Shown here: piece by piece, positions 17,811-26,796 of the stretch
Layout: every line of letters starts with the position of its first letter
Numbering within the stretch: the stretch's first letter is position 1
NCBI RefSeq assembly: GCF_030687395.1
Contig: NZ_CP117430.1
Location: 4,092,001 to 4,156,000 of the forward strand
Direction of reading: 5' to 3'
Length of the DNA: 64,000 bases
DNA from: Pseudomonas wuhanensis
Lineage (GTDB): Bacteria; Pseudomonadota; Gammaproteobacteria; Pseudomonadales; Pseudomonadaceae
Notes under the pieces: model-generated
What the model saw: only the letters and a program-made list of their open reading frames with translations
What the model was told of the DNA's origin: nothing
Database searches by the model: none
Made by a program: the position numbers and the translations under genes

Positions 17811-18386
17811 TCACTTGCTACCAGTACGTGACCATTCATCTCCCCTGGCGCCCGCTGCACTGGCGACTATCAGCGCCACTACACAAGCAAGCAACGAGAA
17901 CACGGCAAAAGCCCCCATCACATGCAAGTAAGGCAGTAGGTTGTTCCACGCACGAGCTACCCCCAGGAAAGCGGCAAATAACCAACCGCTCATAGAGAGA
18001 GCGCCCAAGAGAGCAAGGCGAGTGCGGGCGGAGTTGTGTAACGAGACAAAGGGGGCCTTCTGCAGCAGCGGAAAACCGATCCGATGCAACAAGGCGCCAT
18101 TGAGGCTAAGCAGCGCGACAACACTCACCTTGGCCCAGAGCTTTTGATTGAGCAGATACGCGCTCCCCTCATAGAGGTAACCCTGAAGCACCAGCAGCAA
18201 GCCACTTCCCCAAAGAGCCAATAACGCGAGCATGACAATTTTTTGAGTCTCGTCGAGATACTCACGCTGAAACTCACTCAACACATCCTTGCGCCAGCTC
18301 CATAGCTTTTGATCCGCCTGTAACACCCTCCCCAGAGCAATACAGGTGGCAATCAGATGACCATACACGAGTAGCATTTTGAGCAT
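17811..18386 (-). CDS. Hypothetical integral membrane protein
   Basis: 191 residues from the ATG at 18386, which has AAGGTCCAGG just upstream. A reading frame extends to 18461, but that start lacks a ribosome binding site and falls inside an inverted repeat, so the shorter form is preferred. Four to five hydrophobic segments; an early VYGHLIATC with a buried histidine is reminiscent of haem-binding or CopD-like membrane proteins. Function not recognised. Confidence 0.6.
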   Translation of the reverse strand: MLKMLLVYGHLIATCIALGRVLQADQKLWSWRKDVLSEFQREYLDETQKIVMLALLALWGSGLLLVLQGYLYEGSAYLLNQKLWAKVSVVALLSLNGALLHRIGFPLLQKAPFVSLHNSARTRLALLGALSMSGWLFAAFLGVARAWNNLLPYLHVMGAFAVFSLLACVVALIVASAAGARGDEWSRTGSK

Positions 18387-18447
18387 TACCTGGACCTTAT
18401 TTTTATATGGGCAATGCACTCCCTCGCACCCTTGATTTGAAACTAAA

Positions 18448-18471
18448 TGATACAGATTCATATTTGTATCA
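18448..18471. promoter_or_regulatory. Inverted repeat, possible operator
   Basis: TGATACA, 10 bases, then TGTATCA: a 7-bp perfect inverted repeat upstream of the membrane protein gene, placed where its promoter is expected. Regulator unknown. Confidence 0.45.
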
Positions 18472-18624
18472 ACAAGTTACATGCTCAGCCATCCATCTGG
18501 AAGCAGCACCTCAACTCGAGTGGATGAAATTTTGAAGGCCAGCCGCCGCATCAAACGATGTGGACACCGTCTCTGCTAAAATCCAGCCTGGCCCGCCCAG
18601 GTTTTATGCAGCTGCCAGAAACAC

Positions 18625-18651
18625 AAAAGCCCAGCACTAGACTGGGCTTTT
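18625..18651. terminator. Bidirectional hairpin terminator without an obvious gene
   Basis: AAAAGCCCAG, 7-base loop, CTGGGCTTTT. A strong terminator shape in either direction. It lies between two divergent genes (membrane protein on minus, DinB on plus), so neither needs it. Confidence 0.7.
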
Positions 18652-18699
18652 GGATGAGCGTGGATCGCTTATCAAATATCTATTCAAAGGATGAACACA

Positions 18700-19242
18700 A
18701 TGAGCCGCACTAGCCATATCTGTCTGATGGCGACCTATAACGAGTGGATGAGCGCCAAGGTCTATGCAGCAGCCAAGGGCTTGTCCGATGAAGAGCTATC
18801 GGCAGACCGGAAAGCTTTTTTTGGCTCTATTCTCGGAACTCTGAACCACTTAGCAGTCGGAGATACGATCTGGCTGAAGCGATTTGCCAAGCACCCAACG
18901 AACCACTTGGCACTGGAGCCGGTGAGGCAGCTTCCTGATCCGAAAAGCCTCGATCAATGGTTGTTCTCTAATATTCGAGAGTTCTCAGCGTATCGAGAAT
19001 GGCTCGACCGAATAATCATTAAATGGGCTCAATCCATTACGGAGTCCGATTTAGATGGCCCCTTCAATTATGCAAACATGAAGGGTGTAGTGTCCGATAA
19101 GGATTTTTACAGCCTGGTCATGCATTTTTTTAACCATCAGACCCATCATCGCGGCCAAGTTACAACTCTGCTTTCGCAGGCGGGTGTCGACGTAGGCGAT
19201 ACGGATCTAGTCGTTTTGATTCCATCCGAGTCACGCACTTAG
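18700..19242 (+). CDS. DinB family protein
   Basis: 180 residues starting at ATG 18700; AAAGG lies nine bases upstream, too close for the ATG at 18691. Four-helix DinB/YfiT-like fold with the metal-binding triad H50 (LNHLAVGD), H146 and H150 (NHQTHHRGQ). Family members are metal-dependent thiol transferases or damage-related proteins; the exact role is unknown. AT-richer than its neighbours. A degraded copy of the upstream terminator motif (TTAGACTGGG-TCTTTT) follows the stop. Confidence 0.85.
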   Translation: MSRTSHICLMATYNEWMSAKVYAAAKGLSDEELSADRKAFFGSILGTLNHLAVGDTIWLKRFAKHPTNHLALEPVRQLPDPKSLDQWLFSNIREFSAYREWLDRIIIKWAQSITESDLDGPFNYANMKGVVSDKDFYSLVMHFFNHQTHHRGQVTTLLSQAGVDVGDTDLVVLIPSESRT

Positions 19243-19324
19243 CAAAACCGCAACATTAGACTGGGTCTTTTCACATCAGGACATGCGGAGTTTCAGGCCA
19301 CCACCCCTATCAAAATCCGCATGT

Positions 19325-19711
19325 TCATTGTTCGCTCCCCTGCTTTTGATTTGCCTGCTGCATCTTTCTATGAGCATCAAAGCACAAGACCCGAAAAAAA
19401 GTGGAAAACTGCTTCACTGAGGCTTCCTTGCCCTCCTTTGTTTCCTCCACTGGATAAAGCTCAGCAGCAGAGAACATTGTCTTGGTCAGTCCTGTTTCAT
19501 CTTTAACCGGATCGTAGTCGGCGATGAGCGACTTGGTCTCTTCAATGGGAAGCTCGTACTGCCTGCCATGCATTATGTAAGCTGCCGTCAAAGCAGGCTG
19601 CTCGCACCCGCCCGGCACCCCTGAAATCCTGATTGTTTCCGCTCCAGCATTCGAAGATAGAAGCATCAATGCCAAAGCTGGAACGCCTACTACTCCCACC
19701 AAAACCCGCAT
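19325..19711 (-). CDS. Hypothetical secreted protein
   Basis: 128 residues with a signal peptide (about 1-24, ending NAGA). The mature part has two cysteines (GGCEQP and VLCFDA) that could form a disulfide, and an acidic middle. Not recognised. Lies on the same strand as the RDD gene upstream, 42 bp away. Confidence 0.65.
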   Translation of the reverse strand: MRVLVGVVGVPALALMLLSSNAGAETIRISGVPGGCEQPALTAAYIMHGRQYELPIEETKSLIADYDPVKDETGLTKTMFSAAELYPVEETKEGKEASVKQFSTFFRVLCFDAHRKMQQANQKQGSEQ

Positions 19712-19753
19712 GATTCTTCCTCGCCCTGAAAGTGGGGACCGTAGTATTTATCT

Positions 19754-20176
19754 TTACTTGGATCGGATCACGATCGTAGATGCGAGCATGTCACCAAGCC
19801 GTTTTCGTGAGCCAAAGAAAATAAATATCCAGTCAAAAATGTTCAGAAACGGCGTGGTGATGTTGCGCATAAAAGATTGATAAAGATTGCAGTTAAGGTA
19901 GCTCTGCTCATCAATCACTGACATCCCCAGCAGCTTTTTACCCAAGCTTTGACCGTTCGGCATTGCATCGGAAAACAGGTAATACGCCACACCTGAGCCT
20001 AAAGCCAGAATGCCGACCACGCTTGGCGGTAAACCAACAAACTCGGCTGCTAGCCCTACGGCGTAGAACAGAAAGAGGGTGGTTATAGAGTCAATCATTT
20101 GTCCTCCCCACCGACGTCCCAGTCCAGCCAGGTTATTGGGCTTCTGATACTTGCTTTGAGTGCTGCTGATTTCCAT
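19754..20176 (-). CDS. RDD family membrane protein
   Basis: 140 residues with the RDD-type opening LGRRWGGQMIDSI, two to three membrane helices, and the GQSLGKKLLGMSVID motif between helices, typical of the family. Function of RDD proteins is mostly unknown (a few are Na+/H+ antiporters). Same strand as the secreted protein downstream. Confidence 0.85.
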   Translation of the reverse strand: MEISSTQSKYQKPNNLAGLGRRWGGQMIDSITTLFLFYAVGLAAEFVGLPPSVVGILALGSGVAYYLFSDAMPNGQSLGKKLLGMSVIDEQSYLNCNLYQSFMRNITTPFLNIFDWIFIFFGSRKRLGDMLASTIVIRSK

Positions 20177-20328
20177 GCGTTGTCACTCCGTTGGTATATG
20201 GATACAGGAGTATCGGCACCACGTTAGCAACATTGAATTACGTCATTTCACAAAGCGTTGCTCGCCTAATCTCCACCACAGCATCTACTTGCTAGCCGAT
20301 CCATCCGCCGATTGGGCTGAGGTATGTA

Positions 20329-20436
20329 ACGGCTCTGGCCGCGTTCGAAGCCGCCATCCTGGAGCTGTCGAACTGGGTCAATCAGCGCGAATCGGCCGAT
20401 GTCGCGGAAAACGTGCGCGGTGCTCTGGACAGATGA
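20329..20436 (+). pseudogene. 3' remnant of an unidentified gene
   Basis: 36 codons with native-looking coding character, reading TALAAFEAAILELSNW ... NVRGALDR then TGA. The frame is closed upstream by TAG and there is no start with a ribosome binding site. It lies in a 538-bp gap (20177-20714) that otherwise holds only the ABC operon promoter region. Read as the tail of a lost gene. Confidence 0.45.
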
Positions 20437-20604
20437 CAGAGACAAACTGACTAGCCTGCTTCCCCCGCGATCATGCTGAAGATCTACCTCTTCTCCCTGC
20501 CACTCTGAGCCAAAAGCTAACGCCACACCTTCGCCGCCCATGACCAGGTACGGCCATGAATCCGCGCTCCGCGTTGATATGTTTATTTTCACACTGTTGA
20601 TTTG

Positions 20605-20616
20605 TGAAATATTTTA
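20605..20616. promoter_or_regulatory. Candidate operator of the ABC transporter operon
   Basis: TGAAATATTTTA is a near-palindrome (10 of 12 positions match its reverse complement) about 100 bp before the first gene of an operon that ends near an RpiR regulator gene. Assignment to that regulator is inference. Confidence 0.3.
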
Positions 20617-20714
20617 TGTCATTTATACCCTCGCAAATTATCAGGACAGTCCACTTCGCCAGATCGGACGGCAGACCCCGTACCCCCCAAAAGCCCATCC
20701 AAGGAGTCAACAAT

Positions 20715-21491
20715 ATGAACAAGACAGAACTTCTAGGTGCCCTGGCACTGTGCGCCGCAAGCTTGCTGGCACACGCCGACGACGACAGCCTGCGTATCGG
20801 CATCGAAGCCGCCTACCCGCCCTTCTCCTTCAAGACGCCGGAGGGCAATGTCAGTGGTTTCGATTACGACATCGGCAACGCTCTGTGCGCAGAGATGAAG
20901 GTCAAATGCGAATGGGTCATCCAGGAATTCGACGGCATGATCCCGTCGCTGAAAGTGCGCAAGATCGATGCGGTACTGTCGTCGATGTCGATCACTGAAG
21001 ACCGTATGAAGTCGGTCGACTTCAGCAAAAAGTACTACCACACGCCGGGCAAGTTCGCGATGAAGACCGGCAACGTGATCAACGACCCGCTGGTCGATCT
21101 CAAAGGCAAGAAAGTCGGCGTGCAACGCGCCTCGACCTACGACCGTTTCGCCACCGAGCAGCTGGCGCAAGTCGGCGTCGAAGTGGTGCGCTACTCCTCA
21201 CAAAATGAAGCCTTCCTCGATCTGGCATCAGGTCGCCTGGACGCCACGCTCGCCGACATCGTCAACACCGATGAGAGCTTTATCAAAACGCCAATAGGTA
21301 AAGGTTTCGCTCTGGTGGGGCCGGACATCAACGACCCGAAATACTTCGGCAAAGGCGCCGGGATCGCGGTGCGCAAAGGCGACAGTGCGAACGTTGCACG
21401 CCTGAGTGCCGCCATTGACGCCATCCGCGCCAATGGCACGTACCAGCAAGTGATGGCCAAGTACTTCGCCTTCAATATCTACGGCGAATAA
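20715..21491 (+). CDS. Polar amino acid ABC transporter, periplasmic binding protein
   Basis: 258 residues from ATG 20715 (AAGGAG eight bases upstream). Signal peptide 1 to about 21 (LLAHA). The mature protein begins DDDSLRIGIEAAYPPFSFKTPEG, the opening of lysine/arginine/ornithine/histidine-type binding proteins (SBP family 3), with the signature GFDYDIGNALCAEMKVKCEW. First gene of a five-gene operon. A basic or modified amino acid is the likely ligand. Confidence 0.9.
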   Translation: MNKTELLGALALCAASLLAHADDDSLRIGIEAAYPPFSFKTPEGNVSGFDYDIGNALCAEMKVKCEWVIQEFDGMIPSLKVRKIDAVLSSMSITEDRMKSVDFSKKYYHTPGKFAMKTGNVINDPLVDLKGKKVGVQRASTYDRFATEQLAQVGVEVVRYSSQNEAFLDLASGRLDATLADIVNTDESFIKTPIGKGFALVGPDINDPKYFGKGAGIAVRKGDSANVARLSAAIDAIRANGTYQQVMAKYFAFNIYGE

Positions 21492-21582
21492 GCCGTTACC
21501 CGAAACCCTGGCGCCGGCCTTTGCGGGTGCCATTTTTGGCTTGTCTCGCGCGCTTCCCGGCGCTCGCTTGAGGAACTTCATC

Positions 21583-22272
21583 ATGCTTCACGGCTACGGA
21601 TCGAGCATTCTCGATGGCGCCTGGCTGACCATTCATCTGGCCCTGACCTCCATGACCATGGCGATTGCCCTGGGCCTGATCGGCGCCGCCTTTCGTTTGT
21701 CGCCGTTTAAATGGCTGGCGCTACTGGGCGAAGGTTATACAACGCTGATTCGCGGTATTCCTGACCTGGTGTTGATCCTGCTGATCTTCTACGGCGGCCA
21801 GGATCTGGTGAACCGCATTGCCCTCGCACTCGGTTACACCCGCTACATCGACATCAACCCCTTTATCGCCGGCGTCTGCACCATGGGCTTCATTTTCGGT
21901 GCCTATCTCTCGGAGACCTTTCGCGGTGCCTTTATGGCGATCCCTAAAGGTCAGGGCGAGGCCGGCGTGGCTTATGGGATGAGTGGCGCGCAGGTGTTCT
22001 GGCGGATTCTGGTGCCGCAGATGATTCGTTTCGCCATTCCGGGGTTCACCAACAACTGGTTGGTGCTGACCAAATCCACCGCGCTGATCTCGGTGATCGG
22101 TTTGCAGGACATGATGTTCAAAGCCAAAAACGCAGCGGACGCAACCCATGAGCCGTTCACGTTTTTCCTCGCGGTGGCCGCGCTCTACCTGATGCTGACC
22201 AGCGTGTCATTGCTGGTGCTGCGCTATCTGGAAAAACACTACTCGGTCGGCGTCAAAGCCGCCGAACTGTGA
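21583..22272 (+). CDS. Amino acid ABC transporter permease, HisQ-like
   Basis: 229 residues from ATG 21583 (TTGAGGAA upstream; a TTG further up is rejected). Five or so membrane helices and the EAA loop EAGVAYGMSGAQVFWRILVPQ that contacts the ATPase. The IRGIPDLVLILLIFYG segment is typical of HisQ/ArtQ. It pairs with the next permease. Confidence 0.9.
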   Translation: MLHGYGSSILDGAWLTIHLALTSMTMAIALGLIGAAFRLSPFKWLALLGEGYTTLIRGIPDLVLILLIFYGGQDLVNRIALALGYTRYIDINPFIAGVCTMGFIFGAYLSETFRGAFMAIPKGQGEAGVAYGMSGAQVFWRILVPQMIRFAIPGFTNNWLVLTKSTALISVIGLQDMMFKAKNAADATHEPFTFFLAVAALYLMLTSVSLLVLRYLEKHYSVGVKAAEL

Positions 22273-22286
22273 CTGGGAGCACACCC

Positions 22287-22985
22287 ATGATTCTCGACTA
22301 CAACCTGATCTGGGAAAACCTGCCGCTGTACTTCAATGGCGCCTTGTTGACCCTCAAAGTCCTGCTGATTTCCCTGGCCGTTGGCCTGGTGTTGGCGATT
22401 CCTTTGGCGCTGATGCGTGTATCCCGATCGCCGCTGATCAACTTCCCGGCCTGGCTCTACACCTACGTGATACGCGGCACCCCGATGCTGGTGCAATTGT
22501 TCCTGATCTACTACGGCTTGGCGCAATTCGAAGCGGTACGCCAAAGCGCGCTCTGGCCTTACCTGTCCAGCGCCACCTTTTGTGCTTGCCTGGCCTTCGC
22601 GATCAACACCAGCGCCTATAGCGCGGAACTGCTGGCCGGCAGTTTGAAGGCCACGGCCCACGGCGAGATCGAAGCCGCCAAGGCCATGGGCATGTCGCGC
22701 TTTGCCTTGTACCGCCGCATCCTCCTGCCGTCGGCCTTGCGCCGGGCGCTGCCGCAATACAGCAACGAAGTGTTGATGATGCTGCAGACCACCAGCCTGG
22801 CGTCGATCGTCACCCTGGTCGACATCACCGGAGCCGCTCGTACGGTCAGTTCGCGGTTCTATCTGCCATTCGAGGCGTTCATCACCGCCGGCCTTATCTA
22901 CCTGGCCCTGACCTTCATCCTGGTTCGTCTGTTCAAGCTGGCCGAGCGCCGCTGGCTGGCCTATCTGGCACCGCGCAAGCACTAA
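22287..22985 (+). CDS. Amino acid ABC transporter permease, HisM-like
   Basis: 232 residues from ATG 22287 with CTGGGAG upstream. Membrane helices with YVIRGTPMLVQLFLIYYG and the EAA loop EIEAAKAMGMSRFALYRRILLP. Forms the heterodimeric channel with the preceding permease, 14 bp upstream. Confidence 0.9.
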   Translation: MILDYNLIWENLPLYFNGALLTLKVLLISLAVGLVLAIPLALMRVSRSPLINFPAWLYTYVIRGTPMLVQLFLIYYGLAQFEAVRQSALWPYLSSATFCACLAFAINTSAYSAELLAGSLKATAHGEIEAAKAMGMSRFALYRRILLPSALRRALPQYSNEVLMMLQTTSLASIVTLVDITGAARTVSSRFYLPFEAFITAGLIYLALTFILVRLFKLAERRWLAYLAPRKH

Positions 22986-22993
22986 GGAGTTTT

Positions 22994-24106
22994 ATGAAGC
23001 ACATTCAATACCGCTTGCCGTGGAGCGCCTCGGGCACAGAACGACGGCTGTCGCTGTTTCGTTTTGGCAGCGGGCCGCGCAAGGCCTACATCCAGGCCTC
23101 CCTGCATGCCGACGAGCTGCCGGGGATGCGCGTCGCCGTCGAACTCAAGCGCCGTCTGCATGAACTCGAAGAACAAGGCCGCTTGACCGGGGTGATCGAA
23201 CTGGTGCCGATGGCCAATCCGATCGGCATCGCCCAGATGTTCCAGGCCACCCATCAAGGTCGCTTCGAATTCTCCAGCGGAAAGAACTTCAATCGTGATT
23301 TTCCGGAGCTGGCCGAAGCCGTGGCGCCGATGCTGGAAGGTCAACTGGGAGACGATCCAGACATCAACATCGCGCTGATCCGTCGCGCCATGAGCGATGT
23401 CCTCACCGACATGCCGGCCCCGACATCGGAACTCGATGGCCTGCGCCGCCTGTTACTGCAACATGCCTGCGATGCCGATGTGGTGCTGGACCTGCACTGC
23501 GACTTCGAGTCGATCATGCTGCTGTATGCCATGCCGCAAAACTGGCCACGCTTGCGCTCATTGGCCGCGCGCCTGGGCGCTGGCGTTGCCCTGCTGGCCG
23601 AGGCCGCGGGAGGCAACGCCTTCGATGAAGCCTGCGCAATCCCTTGGCTGCACCTGGCCGAACGCTTTCCTGAAGCCAATATTCCGCTGGCGTGTGTGGC
23701 CACCACGATCGAATTGCGCGGCATGGCTGACACCGAACGCGAGCAATGCGTCGAGAGCGCGCAGGCCATTCTCGGCTATCTCGCCGAGCAAGGCCTGATC
23801 AGCGGTGACTGGCCTGCCGCGCCACCCAGCCGTTGTGAAGCGACACCCTTCGCCGGTACGCAGTACGCCTATGCGCCGCACCCGGGGGTGGTGAGTTATC
23901 TGCAACCGTTGGGTGCCCGCGTCAAGGTCGGCGATCCGCTGTTCGAAGTCATCGATCCGCTGACCGATCACCACAGCGTGGTGCATGCCAGCACCGACGG
24001 CATCCTCTATGCCCGTGAACGCCTTCGCTTTGCCCAGCCCGGTTTGTGGCTGGCCAAAGTGGCCGGCCGTACCCCTATTCGCCAAGGCCGTTTGCTCAGC
24101 GACTGA
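22994..24106 (+). CDS. Succinylglutamate desuccinylase/aspartoacylase family (M14-like) deacylase
   Basis: 370 residues, 8 bp after the permease gene, with AAGGAG upstream. Zinc ligands H38 and E41 (SLHADELPG) and H168 (LDLHCD); R101 in NFNRDFPE is the usual substrate-binding arginine. No signal peptide, so cytoplasmic. The C-terminal part (about 285-365) is a lipoyl-like beta domain seen in longer members. Its position between permease and ATPase genes suggests that the transported compound is an N-acylated or otherwise amide-blocked amino acid hydrolysed after uptake (inference). Confidence 0.87.
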   Translation: MKHIQYRLPWSASGTERRLSLFRFGSGPRKAYIQASLHADELPGMRVAVELKRRLHELEEQGRLTGVIELVPMANPIGIAQMFQATHQGRFEFSSGKNFNRDFPELAEAVAPMLEGQLGDDPDINIALIRRAMSDVLTDMPAPTSELDGLRRLLLQHACDADVVLDLHCDFESIMLLYAMPQNWPRLRSLAARLGAGVALLAEAAGGNAFDEACAIPWLHLAERFPEANIPLACVATTIELRGMADTEREQCVESAQAILGYLAEQGLISGDWPAAPPSRCEATPFAGTQYAYAPHPGVVSYLQPLGARVKVGDPLFEVIDPLTDHHSVVHASTDGILYARERLRFAQPGLWLAKVAGRTPIRQGRLLSD

Positions 24107-24124
24107 TTCCGGAGAGTTGAAACC

Positions 24125-24889
24125 ATGTACAAACTTGAAATTCAGGATCTTCACAAAAGCTACGGCAGCCACGAAGTGCTCAAGGGCGTGTCCCTGGAGG
24201 CGAAGGCCGGTGACGTCATCAGCATCATCGGCTCCAGCGGTTCCGGCAAAAGCACCTTCCTGCGTTGCATCAACCTGCTGGAGCAGCCCAACGCCGGCAA
24301 CATCGTGCTCAATGGCGAACAGCTCAAACTGGTGACCAACAAACTCGGCGGGCTCAAGGCTGCCGAGCCCAAACAGTTACAACGCATGCGTTCGCGGCTA
24401 TCGATGGTGTTTCAGCACTTCAACCTCTGGTCGCACATGAGCGCCCTTGAAAACGTCATGGAGGCTCCGGTGCATGTGCTGGGCATGAACAAGAAAGAAG
24501 CGCGGGAAAAGGCCGAGCATTACCTGAACAAAGTCGGCGTGGCGCACCGCATGGACGCCTGGCCGGCCCATATGTCGGGAGGTGAACAACAGCGTGTGGC
24601 GATTGCCCGGGCACTGGCCATGGAGCCGGAAGTGATGCTGTTCGATGAACCGACCTCAGCCCTCGACCCCGAGCTGGTCGGCGAAGTGCTTAAAGTCATG
24701 CAGGACCTCGCACTCGAAGGCCGCACCATGGTGGTCGTGACCCACGAAATGGGCTTTGCCCGCGAGGTTTCGAACCAGCTGGTGTTCCTGCACAAGGGCC
24801 TGGTTGAAGAGCGCGGCAACCCGCGTGAAGTGCTGGTCAAGCCACAGTCCGAGCGGCTTCGGCAGTTTCTGGCCGGCAGCTTGAAATAG
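24125..24889 (+). CDS. Amino acid ABC transporter ATP-binding protein, HisP-like
   Basis: 254 residues. Walker A GSSGSGKS at 36-43, signature SGGEQ at 151-155, Walker B VMLFDE at 170-175, and the H-loop in [10 protein letters not shown]. Completes the importer with the two permeases and the binding protein. The insertion around [21 protein letters not shown] is typical of the His/Arg-type ATPases. Confidence 0.92.
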   Translation: MYKLEIQDLHKSYGSHEVLKGVSLEAKAGDVISIIGSSGSGKSTFLRCINLLEQPNAGNIVLNGEQLKLVTNKLGGLKAAEPKQLQRMRSRLSMVFQHFNLWSHMSALENVMEAPVHVLGMNKKEAREKAEHYLNKVGVAHRMDAWPAHMSGGEQQRVAIARALAMEPEVMLFDEPTSALDPELVGEVLKVMQDLALEGRTMVVVTHEMGFAREVSNQLVFLHKGLVEERGNPREVLVKPQSERLRQFLAGSLK

Positions 24890-24984
24890 TCCTGCCCGCC
24901 CGCTCACCGCCCCCGGGTTCAGCACTGCACACCAAAGGGCGGCTTCGGATACACTCCAGCCAACTTATGCCCGCGCGCAAAACC

Positions 24985-25076
24985 CTGTGGGAGCGAGGCT
25001 TGCCCGCGAAGAACGATAACGCGCAATGCCTGATAAACCGCGGTGTTCGCTTCGCGGGCAAGCCCGCTCCTACAGG
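24985..25076. repeat. REP doublet (REPIN)
   Basis: CTGTGGGAGCGAGGCTTGCC and the inverted copy GGGCAAGCCCGCTCCTACAG flank a spacer of about 50 bp containing GATAACGCGCAATGCCTGA. Lies between the ATPase and RpiR genes. Confidence 0.88.
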
Positions 25077-25129
25077 TTATGCGCACGCCCCCAGCCCATC
25101 TCCAACCCTCAGGAACTGTAGAGCCGGAC

Positions 25130-26038
25130 ATGCCGACCCCTTCGAAAAACACCACGGTCTATGCCGCGCCGGTGATGCGCAAACTGGCGGAAATCGTTTC
25201 CGATCTACAGCCTTCACTGCGCAAAGTGGCGGATTTTATCCTGCGTCACCCGCTAAGGGCCGCGACGCTGACTATTGAAGAAATGGCTCATGAAACAGCC
25301 ACCTCGCCCGCCGCGGTCAATCGTTTGGCCAAAGCGCTGAACCTGGGTGGCTACACCGGCATGAAGGCCGAACTGGTCGCGACGTTGCAGCAAATGGTGT
25401 CGCCAGTCGACAAACTGCGCAACGAACTGGCGCATCGTCCTGACGGCGCATTTGGCCTGCATGAGCAACTCCAGAGCGCCACCAGCAACCTCGCCACGGC
25501 AGCCACCAACAACCATGCCGACACCTTTGAAGCGTTCGTCACCCGCCTGATCGAAGCGCGCAAAATTTACATCCTGGGCTTTGGTAACAGCGTCTACTTC
25601 GCCGGCCTCGCCGCCTCGACGCTGATGCCCTTCTGTGCGGACGCCACCGCCATTAGCATGGAGGGCGGCAACGAAAACGCCGCTTACCGCCTGGCCGCCA
25701 TCACCGATCAGGATGTGTTGCTGGCGATCTCCCTGCCGCGCTATTCCCTCGACACCCTGCAACTCGCACGTTTCGCCAATGAGCGCGGCGCCTCAGTGCT
25801 GGCGATCACCGACTCACCCGCATCGCCGCTCACCAGCATTGCCGAACATGTGCTGTTTGCCCCCGCCGACCATCCGGTAATGACCAGCTCCAACATCGCC
25901 GTGCTCGCCTTGATCGAAGGATTGGTGGCGGGCGTGATGGCGCGCAATAAAGAAGCCGTCAAACTGGCGACCGAACTGACTGAAAGTGTGATGTCTTATT
26001 TGCATATTCCTGCCAGTGGTAAATCGCCGAAGAAGTGA
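25130..26038 (+). CDS. MurR/RpiR family transcriptional regulator
   Basis: 302 residues from ATG 25130; earlier in-frame starts lie inside the REP doublet. The N-terminal helix-turn-helix domain (about 15-90) contains TIEEMAHETATSPAAVNRLAKALN. The SIS domain (about 130-270) starts ARKIYILGFGNSVYFAGLAA and should bind a phosphosugar-like effector. Downstream of the transport operon on the same strand and probably controlling it; the SIS domain hints at a sugar-linked amino compound. Confidence 0.87.
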   Translation: MPTPSKNTTVYAAPVMRKLAEIVSDLQPSLRKVADFILRHPLRAATLTIEEMAHETATSPAAVNRLAKALNLGGYTGMKAELVATLQQMVSPVDKLRNELAHRPDGAFGLHEQLQSATSNLATAATNNHADTFEAFVTRLIEARKIYILGFGNSVYFAGLAASTLMPFCADATAISMEGGNENAAYRLAAITDQDVLLAISLPRYSLDTLQLARFANERGASVLAITDSPASPLTSIAEHVLFAPADHPVMTSSNIAVLALIEGLVAGVMARNKEAVKLATELTESVMSYLHIPASGKSPKK

Positions 26039-26107
26039 TGGCTGACGAGGGGTAGTTCTCCCTGGTGGCCGATACTCTTGGGCTAGCAACTGAAGGCAGG
26101 TTACTCA

Positions 26108-26314
26108 ATGCTGAAGAAACAGCTGGAAAGCAAAGTAGCGACTGCCGCTGAAATTGAGCGCTCCATCCAAGCCCTGAACAAAATGGCAGAACGCCTTTGA
26201 GGTGATGGCCGGGAAGCTGAGGCGAAAACCCTGCTTGATGCCTTGGACGCACTAAACCGGGCGCTTGATCGGATCAGGATTGGAGAGAGTCGAAGGACTT
26301 CGACTCTTCATTAA
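26108..26314 (+). pseudogene. Small gene interrupted by an in-frame TGA
   Basis: An ATG at 26108 opens a helical, charged frame (MLKKQLESKVATAAEIER) that meets TGA at 26198-26200 and then continues in the same frame with the same helical, Ala/Leu/Asp-rich character (EAEAKTLLDALDALNRALDR) to TAA at 26312-26314, 69 codons in all. A CGA-to-TGA change would explain it. Function unknown. It could instead be a real 30-residue peptide. Confidence 0.5.
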
Positions 26315-26571
26315 GACGCATGAGTCAATCAGCGGTTGAGATGAGGGCTGGGCGAATAACCCAGTTGGGATCGACGCTAACGAACAGCAAGCAAGTCGGC
26401 GAGCCCACAGACGGGCGGGTCCGAAAAAGATCTTACCCATAGATGTTTAGCTGCGCGTTTAAGTACACCCGGTGTTACTTCATCGAGGCTACAACGCCTT
26501 GCGTCGTTGCCTACGCCTGCGCCAGAATCCGCCGGCTTGTGCGCTTTGGGTACAGGTTTTATTGTTTCCTG

Positions 26572-26796
26572 GTCACTGAAAAACAGTGATCGGGTTTGGT
26601 AGCCCGTACATGAGATTTGCACAGCATCACCATTCGCGGCGTTTTTTCGTCTCGGCTTTATGGTGGTCATGCACAGGGCACCTTCGGGTGCGCCGGTCTC
26701 CTCATGTCCCGGTCTACCAACCTGCGCATGGCCGCCACCCATCGTTTGGTAGCGAGGTTGGATGGCTCCTTACTTATGGCATGAGGAGTTTTATCT
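26572..26796 (+). ncRNA. Structured leader / candidate C4-like antisense RNA upstream of a DUF6124 gene
   Basis: The segment is full of pairings: TCACTG/CAGTGA hairpin near 26574-26588; CGGG/CCCG (26591-26606) enclosing loop TTTGGTAG; ATCACCA (26626-26632) with TGGTGGT (26661-26667); a GCACC-TTCG-GGTGC tetraloop hairpin (26678-26691). CTACCAA (26714-26720) can pair with TTGGTAG (26746-26752), or the overlapping CCAACCT (26717-26723) with AGGTTGG (26755-26761), but not both. CTCCTCATG (26698-26706) is the exact complement of CATGAGGAG (26780-26788), the ribosome binding site of the next gene; one wobble and one more pair extend it to 11. The layout resembles phage P1/P4 C4 antisense RNA; family membership is inferred. 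The preceding 26315-26571 holds no recognisable gene. Confidence 0.55.

Noticed and set aside
18386..18461. The 25-residue N-terminal extension of the membrane protein
   Set aside because: No ribosome binding site and the start falls inside an inverted repeat; the ATG at 18386 is better placed.
20471..20525. A short coding-like stretch after the remnant at 20329
   Set aside because: Too short to judge and not continuous with the remnant.
26377..26742. A 121-codon minus-strand frame over the DUF6124 leader
   Set aside because: It lies over the structured RNA; its codons follow the hairpins and no domain is visible. Frames of this sort over conserved RNA elements are often annotated by mistake.
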